Source: Enchytraeus crypticus (taxonomy: Eukaryota > Annelida > Clitellata > Enchytraeida > Enchytraeidae). From it: a stretch of DNA of 64,000 nucleotides. Made by a program: the position numbers and the translations under genes. Shown piece after piece: positions 56,843 through 64,000 of this stretch; positions within the stretch are counted from its first letter, which is position 1, and each line of letters begins with the position of its first letter. The stretch is from assembly GCA_905160935.1 (NCBI GenBank), contig CAJHZI010000447.1:1801001-1865000 (forward strand). The letters run 5' to 3'. A model generated the notes under the pieces. That model ran no database searches. It was not told the DNA's origin and worked only from the letters and a program-made list of their open reading frames with translations.

Positions 56843-58079
56843 TATTATAGTTAGTACGTATAAACTGTGTATGTTTAATACATGTGTAAGAAATATTGTG
56901 TTAGTTCTTCTGTATTTAATATTTTTGTAGGGATGAGAACAACATGTGCATGCATTTTCACGTGTGTGTGTAAGTCCATTTTCTTGTGTAGATGTGTTTG
57001 TAAATGGCTGGTGAGTTTGCGAAGATACATATGTAAATGATAACGTTGTATATTTAACACTTGATAGATCCTGTAGACCTTTGTTTGACTACTATGTTAC
57101 AGCAGTATATATTAAATCATTCATAACCGTGCAACGACAGTGAAGAGAATTCTGATGTGAAAAGCCTAGTGTATAATTTTCAAGCATAGTTTCAATGAGG
57201 TTTTCATGACTCTATGGCCAACCGGAACGGGACTGGTTAGGATCTCAATCATCCTGTGACCTCCGGTGGTCTTGAATAGTTTTGTATCTGTGGCCATAGT
57301 GTGATTAGTGTCATATTTGCCTGGACTGCACAGTACTCATTGAAGATTGGTTGATGTGATTGGGATAAACTCTCCTACTGACTTTGAACATCTTTCCATG
57401 TCCTGAATGCCGTAGAATTATCACTTAGCTGAAATCTAATGCAGTCTTGTAAAAACCGTTGAACATGTCCATGTTCTGAAGCTTGGACTAGGAGGCTATG
57501 AGGTACTTTTTAGTACCAATGTTAGTCCATTATAATTTCACAACATGATATTAGTATAGGCTGGTGCAGATGCTTGCATGAATATGTTTATGAATATGCT
57601 ATAAATGCGTGTGAATGCAGTCAGTGAAGCAATCTGTCAATATTTTTGCTCACAGTTTCTCATTTAATGGCAATATCAACAACGATTGAGGCAGAATTAT
57701 TACCTGTTCCATGTTATTTCCATTTTCAGACCCTCATGTTTATGATTATTAGGCCAATAACTCCAAATCCACCCAATAACTGAACAAGTGTTATATTGAA
57801 TTCATTGACGTTGTAATCATTAAAACATAAGCACTTAGTTATTATTGACTCACTCCACTGCAGAAGAGAGTCAATTCTGTAATGAAATCAGTAGTCAAGG
57901 GTAGAACATTGTGTCATTGAATTTTAAGGTGCAACTTAATAGTCTAACGAAAATAAAAGTTAATAGCTTTGAATCACTTTTGATGTAATGGTACATTTAT
58001 TATGATATTATTCCATTTATTAGATGTATTACTGCAATGTGCTTTTGGGTAAAATTAATAATATTCTCTCTCGTCTTCT

Positions 58080-58450
58080 TTCTTAGTGCACTGATTACCG
58101 GCAGGTTCATGGCATATAACGCCCTCACTGTTCTCTATCTTCCGTTCTCCTCTTCATATCCACATATGAGTAGATCCTTAAATCATCTACATTCCTAATC
58201 TCGGTCTGCCTCTGTTTCTCTTTCCTTCCATTCTACCATCTACGACCTCTTTAGTAAACTACCCGCCTCTTAGGGTGTGTCCTATCTAGCTCTTCTTCAT
58301 AGTTCTTAATGCATTTAGTACTTTTTAATTTGTGTCTTTTTGGGATCCAGTTAATCTTTTTAATTCTTCTTCATATCCGCATTTCAACGCTTTTGATTTC
58401 CTGATATCTTCCTTCCTTAAGATCCGTGTTTCAAACTCATTTATAATAAT
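58080..58450 (-). pseudogene. decayed LINE reverse-transcriptase fragment
   Basis: Minus strand: the 3' end with ATATGCCATGAACCTGCCGG and CAGTGCACTAAGA, preceded by degraded GRPRL...DDL coding sequence parallel to 32250-32525 and 54118. Frames are broken. Confidence 0.7.
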
Positions 58451-59147
58451 AAAGACCAAATATAACGAGCTCCTAATTAATTATTAATTGAATCTGAGAG
58501 TCAGCAGTTACTCCTTTTTCAGTATTTAGCTGCTTTCACTTACTGCCTTTGATGCTGCGTGTTATATAGTGCATCTATAGCTGAATTTAGAGGGTACAGT
58601 GATATTGCATTACGTTTTAAATCTTGAACTAAAATAGTGGGATGATACAAATTTATATTTGTCATGTTTCTTACAAATGAGCATTTCACAATATTTCGTA
58701 TTTTCAATTTTTTATGCATAAAGATTTAACTCTTGGTACGTGTGGTGAAAGACAGGATGCAAATTTTATTTTGCAAATCGGACTGTGTATTATTATATGC
58801 AAGAAAATGTTTCGATCATGTTTTCTCTACTTGATAGCTCTTTGTTGATCGAAATTACTGATGTAGTGTGCATTTTGTTAGTCTACTATAATATTAATGA
58901 GCCAGTCTTGACGGCTTACTAATTATATTATGATGTGTTATAGGCCGTGACGTTTTCTATATCACTCAACTTTCCCAGTTTCTCAGAAGAAGATTTGACA
59001 TTAAATTTTGTAGCAAAATTTGTATAATGCACTTAATAGCGGTACTGTTGAATGCAATAAACATATCTTTGGCATTCGCCTACGTCAATTTTCGAAGAAA
59101 ATTAGGACAGCAAGCTTAAACTAGCCAGCCTTAGGTTAATCTTAGTG
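58451..59147. other. gene-free stretch
   Basis: AT-rich sequence with nothing recognised. Confidence 0.5.
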
Positions 59148-59218
59148 TAAAAGTTAATTTAATGTCTGTTTCCCGATCACGTGGCATACTGTCAGTGATG
59201 GTTGAGTGTGAAATATCT
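59148..59218 (-). repeat. SINE core fragment
   Basis: Minus strand: CATCACTGACAGTATGCC, GAAACAGACATTAAATTAA. Only the core is left. Confidence 0.6.
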
Positions 59219-59435
59219 CGATGCCACTGTGTTACAGTCATTAGTGAAGTTTTTAGAATTATTTATTTATTGTACTGTTTGTTAGTTATGAAGTAAACTG
59301 AGGTGATATAAGATGTATTCTCATTTCACTATTTCTTTCTATGCACTTTTCTATTTATGTTATATATTTGAGTATGAACAGTATTGTAGCTTATTTTATT
59401 GTCTTTACACTGCTGAACTTTACTGCTTATCGTAT

Positions 59436-59592
59436 ATGTCTCTCTCTCTGTCTGTGTCTCTCTCAGTTTCTCTTTCTCTTCCTCTCTCTCTATTTATATC
59501 TGATCTTCTCTTTCTCGTTGTCTATCTCTTCACTGTCTTTCTTTCTCTCTCTCTCTCTGTCTCTCTCTCTCTTTTCCTCTTATCCTCTCGTT
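59436..59592. repeat. CT microsatellite
   Basis: CT dinucleotides interrupted by short variants. Two overlapping open frames here are repeat artefacts. Confidence 0.9.
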
Positions 59593-62517
59593 CTCGCTGT
59601 CTATCACTTCTCACTGCTGTACATTGTCTCTTCCATGTCTCTGCTTAGCATTGATACTGTCCTTGAAGACTGAATTTGACTGAACAGTTCTTCCTCTTTA
59701 AGAATAAGCGCCAGTTTTCTCTTGCTAAGTCTGCTATCAATATTGTCTCATTAGTAATAGGCTCATGAAACTTTTATTTTTAAAAGCTGAACCAATTCCC
59801 TTATTGATTAGATTTCCAACTTCTGATAAATATGTAAGGGTTCAAATCTTGTTCTCGTGCTACAGTGCTCTCATCCTTTCGAGAGATGAATTTGCAGTTT
59901 ACTACCAGCATAGTTTTCTTAACATTTTAGTCGACTAAAACCAATAAAGTAAAGAAAAAGTAGGCTGTAGTATGATTTAAGTGAATTAGGTGTGTAGATC
60001 TCTATTTCTGTAAATTAGAGCCGTAGATCTCTACAATTCATTCTAGATTTGCATTTATATTGTGTCGGTGGGCATAGCAAATGTTATTAACAAACATCAA
60101 GAACTGTAGTTCGTGGACTCGAGTGGTTAGATATGGAGCTAATGCATTGAAATCTGATGAGGGAATGAATTCATGATAGCCTATACACTATTACTGAATA
60201 TGTAAACTCTGTTTAAAGCTCTGTTGTATTTGTTTAAATGTTCATATCTTAAAATTCTATTAGTTCTTAGACCATGACTATATTTATTTTGAAATAGATT
60301 ACAGTCATGTTTCTGTGGCATGTTTCTGTGTAAAATCTAATCTCTAATTGACAGGCTACAGAAGATGTAGAACTCTGCTAGTATTTTAGTATTTATTTAT
60401 TTCTAATAGTTGCACTTCCCTTCTACTGCTGTAGGGAAAATAATGAAATTTATTAAGAAAAATAAAAGTGAAAAGTAAGTAAATGGAAGTGAAAGTGAAA
60501 ATAATAAAATTTCAAGTTTTTAAACTTCATTTGACTTTGAAATATATTCATTGCCTTAATTTCAATTTAATAAAAAATAGCTGTTTCTAAACGTAAAACA
60601 GTATTTCTTTCTTAACTTGCATACTCGTATGGCTTTGCTGTCAGTTTCTCATAGTACTTACATATTGTTATGTATTGGATCTGATTAGAAAGGGAAGTAA
60701 TCTAAAACTTGTCAGTTTCATTGGATGAAGGGAATCTCATATGGCCATTTAATTTTGCTATATGTTTATCTAGAGGATATGCAATATATAGTAAAATCTT
60801 GGTGATTGAATCGTTTTGCGGATCCATGGAATGATTAAGGGCGAGAGTTATAGCTAACTGTGGGTATGTTGTACCTGCCATTTTGACAAAATACTGGATA
60901 GAGAGGTAATTTGCCTCAAGTTTTCATTAGGCTGCAATGAATTAATTGGTAAGCACTGTTTGCCTTGTACGTGTGTATTCTATTATTTGCTGTAATTGAT
61001 TGAGTTCTTAAGTGATATCTTGTATAAATGCCTCAATATATTCGATTGAATCGATTGGCTTTAGTTACTTCTGAAGGACTAAAGAGTTTCCGAGTTTTCT
61101 GAAGTGTGCTGAATTGATTGGGAATGTATTTTAGTGGATTTTTTCAGTCAATGATACAGCATCTGCCTGCACGATGGTAATGAATAGCTGACTACCATTA
61201 ATTAATTTCTTCAATCAATGATAGAGCTGTGAACATGTATAATATGATATATTTGTGCGGCTAGCTGAGTTTTATAACAAACTTCCAGCTTTGTCTGTCG
61301 CTGATGATTTCTTCATACCTAGAACCCACTACTTAGATCTAGTCCACCCGTTTATTATTTAATGTATTTTGTATAAATATGAGATCTGATGTTTACAGCT
61401 GTTTGATAAGTTATTCTGCATAATCTAATCAAAGTGCAGACAAATCATTAGCCTTATTTATTTATGTACCGGCAGTTCTGCTACGCTATAACAATCGTGT
61501 AATAGCGTGTTTTTAAACGTATGATTTATAGAATCTTGTGGTATTATGAAATTTTTACCTTTTGATATTTGAATACATTGAACTGATGTATGTACACAGG
61601 TTATTTTAGCTTACCAAGCAGCTTAAAATCAAAAACTGAGAAGATAAATGTTCTACAATTTTGAACAAAATACAAATTTTTAGCTGTTTTTCAAATATAC
61701 TCAAGTGATGTCTGTAAGAATATTTGCTGTATATTTGTAGGTGAATATATTTTGAAGCTCAGATATATAAAATACAAGGTTCGCTTGACGTAGTTTATAA
61801 TTTGAAATAAATGTTTCGATCAGATTTAAATAAATTTAAATAGTTTAAATGCCATTACTTAACGGTTACATTCTACATTTTACATTCTTTCCTTTTGCTA
61901 AATGTAATCAGCTCGAACTGTTAGGCTGAGTTAGCGTGGAACCTGAACGTTTGTAGAACATTAAATTCTTATGTGTAATAAGAACTTCCATAAAAAAGGT
62001 CAACTTCCATGTGGAAGTTGACCTTTTATTCGACAGCTTTTATGAATATTGTATTTATTTATTAAGTTATCTTAGATTTGCATATGCAGTCAATTTATGT
62101 TATGCAATAATTTTGCTTGGGCGATATTAGAGAAGTAACTGCCGCAGAATCAATGCAGTGACAGCTGCTGTTGTGAAAATTTGTTGTATTATAATAATTT
62201 TTGCTTAATGTTTTTCTTATTTATGTATCTTTAGATAGTTTTGACCATATGAACGTAAGTTTACAATGTGTTTAGCCAAATATGGCCATTTTCCTGCAAT
62301 TTTAACAATTTTAAAAGTTAATATTTCTGAGTGAAGATTGTTAATTGAAGATGATCCTATATTACACACAAATCTTTCAAATACTCCTTTTAATGCTCTC
62401 ATTTTTCTAGAATAGCTGCTCTCAGTGATCATTTTGTTGTCAGCACAAAGTTCAGAACTAAGTTCACTTAATATTTATTTTTAACCCCAAAATAAAGAAA
62501 TGTATATGTATGTATAA

Positions 62518-62520
<3 letters not shown>
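59593..62520. other. gene-free stretch with one perfect hairpin
   Basis: A SINE-like B-box (AGGGTTCAAATCTTG) is at about 59838. A hairpin with 16-bp arms, AAAAGGTCAACTTCCA / TGGAAGTTGACCTTTT, is at 61994-62027. No gene is supported. Confidence 0.55.
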
Positions 62521-62568
<48 letters not shown>

Positions 62569-62572
62569 TATC

Positions 62573-62630
<58 letters not shown>
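62521..62630. repeat. TA microsatellite
   Basis: Two long TA tracts joined by GATATCG. Confidence 0.95.
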
Positions 62631-62633
<3 letters not shown>

Positions 62634-62690
62634 AAGCTAATGTTAACATCAGTTTCCTCACTGGAAAGGGGTATCAGTGACGGGAGATAT
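62631..62690 (-). repeat. SINE family A 3' end at a TA tract
   Basis: GTAAAGCTAATGTTAACATC, AGTTTCCTCACTGG, TATCAGTGACGGG. On the minus strand the core ends exactly at the TA tract, as with the LINE at 15276. Confidence 0.8.
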
Positions 62691-64000
62691 ATATAATATA
62701 TATAATTTTAATAATTCTAATTTCTACTCTTTGGAAGCGGAATAATAGGACTACGACTTGAAAGCGATCATTAAAAGTTAAAAGTGAGTCTCTTGTTTAA
62801 CATTCCTCCATGCAAAAATTCATGTAAAAAATATTTAATTGTTTTTAAAATTATAAAGACAATTGTCAAATCAAGCCGCATATTAATACTATGCTATTTG
62901 AGTTAATTAAAATGTTAAGCCCATCATATAAAAAACCGGAGCGCGGGATTTCCTATTGTCAGCTTGTCATATAGTTTGTCTGTTGAATCTCTGCGTTGTG
63001 TGACACATATCGGTAACTGTCTGGGGTCTGTCAACATTTTCAAGTGTTGTTGCTATTAACCCCTGACGCTATCAGTATTGATCGATTCTACTAGAGTCAG
63101 GGAGTAGTCATGAAAAGATCAGAAATTTTAAAATATGAAGTTGCTGGGATCCATGTGTGTCTCAATATGTTTGTATTTCAACATTTGCAAGACCAAGAAA
63201 CAAGAACAACACAATGGTTAGCACTAGCGAACATAATTACCGAATTGCTGGAAATATACTGTATTTGCATTAGTAAATAAGTTACCATAAACAGCTTGAA
63301 GAATGTTTTTGCAAATTGACCTGCAAGACAAATATATTTAAGTCATTAGTGAAATTCTTGCAAGTTTTGGAACGAATAGTTGACCGTTGTGTATTTTATC
63401 AGCTTTAATATTTTGACTCAGTTTTCGCTACATTAGAAATATTCTATCTATCATTTTTGCAATTTAAATCTATTTACTTCGACGGTGGTACTTTGATACA
63501 TGATCGTGTAACCATTGTTCGTGTAACATTTATAGCTTTTCCTTCAGGATCTGTTTCTTGAGCTGGGGGCGTCTTATCAAGCTACATCAACTAATAGCTA
63601 CAACAACTAATCAGCGGTGTAAACGCCCGAAAACAGGCGCGCAGCTACGCCTTACTTTACACAGCGATTCAAGCGTTAGACTATCAAATGGTGACTAAAC
63701 AGGAGTTTACGCAACTGTTGATGTTTAAACAATTGACTATCACAGTACGACAATTAGTATCTAAATTTTTGTGCATAATATTGTCGAATCATACCATGAT
63801 CGCATAAATTCCTTTCACAAACCTTCACTAGTTGTTTGTACTGGTTAATCATCGTATTAGTGATATAAGCTAATTTGATCTAAAGCGAGAGAACGTTTTA
63901 GAAGTTAAAGTATTTGTTGAAATTATGTTAGTACTACCTGATCGCATCATAATTCTTGTGATTATTTTACTTGTGAGATTTAATTGACTTAAAGTTTTGA
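62691..64000. other. gene-free end of window
   Basis: Mostly AT-rich. A CpG-richer patch lies at 63560-63670 (CCCGAAAACAGGCGCGCAGC), but no exon or promoter can be assigned. Confidence 0.45.

Larger units (their letters stand above)
56079..57960 (+). other. mam: mam 3' untranslated region (extent inferred)
   Basis: AATAAA at 56204-56209, 126 bp after the stop, would give a short 3' UTR. A second AATAAA at 57952-57957 would give a long one. Within it are the 78-bp duplication (56490-56646) and a family A SINE (56718-56842). I cannot tell which poly(A) site is used. Confidence 0.5.

Noticed and set aside
59313-59673. Two overlapping 110-codon frames
   Set aside because: They follow the CT tract and show only Ser/Leu/Phe-rich sequence.

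Overview
The window is animal nuclear DNA, AT-rich and repeat-dense. It holds one recognisable host gene, in introns and exons on the + strand. There are no operons, ribosome-binding sites or prokaryotic features. Long TA, GA/CT and pentanucleotide microsatellites, tRNA-derived SINEs, truncated LINEs, a Tc1/mariner-type element and a hAT-type element point to an invertebrate. The core GTCGTAAGAGGCGACTAAG, shared by several dispersed repeats, reminds me of repeats common in molluscs and other marine invertebrates. A lophotrochozoan is my best guess, from memory, and is not proven.

The host gene is Mastermind (mam), the co-activator of the Notch/CSL complex. Exon 1 (coding part 36254-36634) carries the N-terminal basic helix that binds the Notch intracellular domain and CSL. 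Exon 2 (51828-53879) and exon 3 (55323-56078) carry glutamine-, methionine- and glycine-rich sequence with acidic patches. All three join in phase 0 and give a predicted protein of 1062 residues. A 64-codon open segment at 46145-46336 has both splice signals in phase 0 and may be a cassette exon. Exon 2 encodes a tandem array of an 11-12 residue unit around DKSMYPGG.

Layout. Positions 1-36253 have no supported host gene: intergenic DNA or introns of an unseen transcript, filled with repeats. They include a maT-like (DD37D) element with long inverted repeats (16222-17166), a hAT-type element with 8-bp target duplications (30718-31851), the 3' end of a LINE with a full C-terminal domain (15359-15661), a second retroelement tail with a WD...ET domain (11640-12083), and several decayed fragments of one reverse-transcriptase LINE. 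Positions 36635-51827 are the 15.2-kb first intron of mam. It holds a 28-bp satellite, a 35-bp array just before exon 2, and two GC/CpG-richer spots that look like promoters or enhancers. Positions 56079 to about 57960 are 3' untranslated sequence; from there to 64000 only repeats and plain AT-rich DNA are seen.

I found no clearly new biological system. The observations most worth following are the possible MamL1-only short isoform made by reading past the exon 1 splice donor, the expanded DKSMYPGG repeat in Mastermind, the acceptor sites built on TGAT repeats, the cassette exon, the CRE/YY1-like cluster in intron 1, the SINE-LINE tail sharing, and the strong excess of the palindrome TAGGCCTA.
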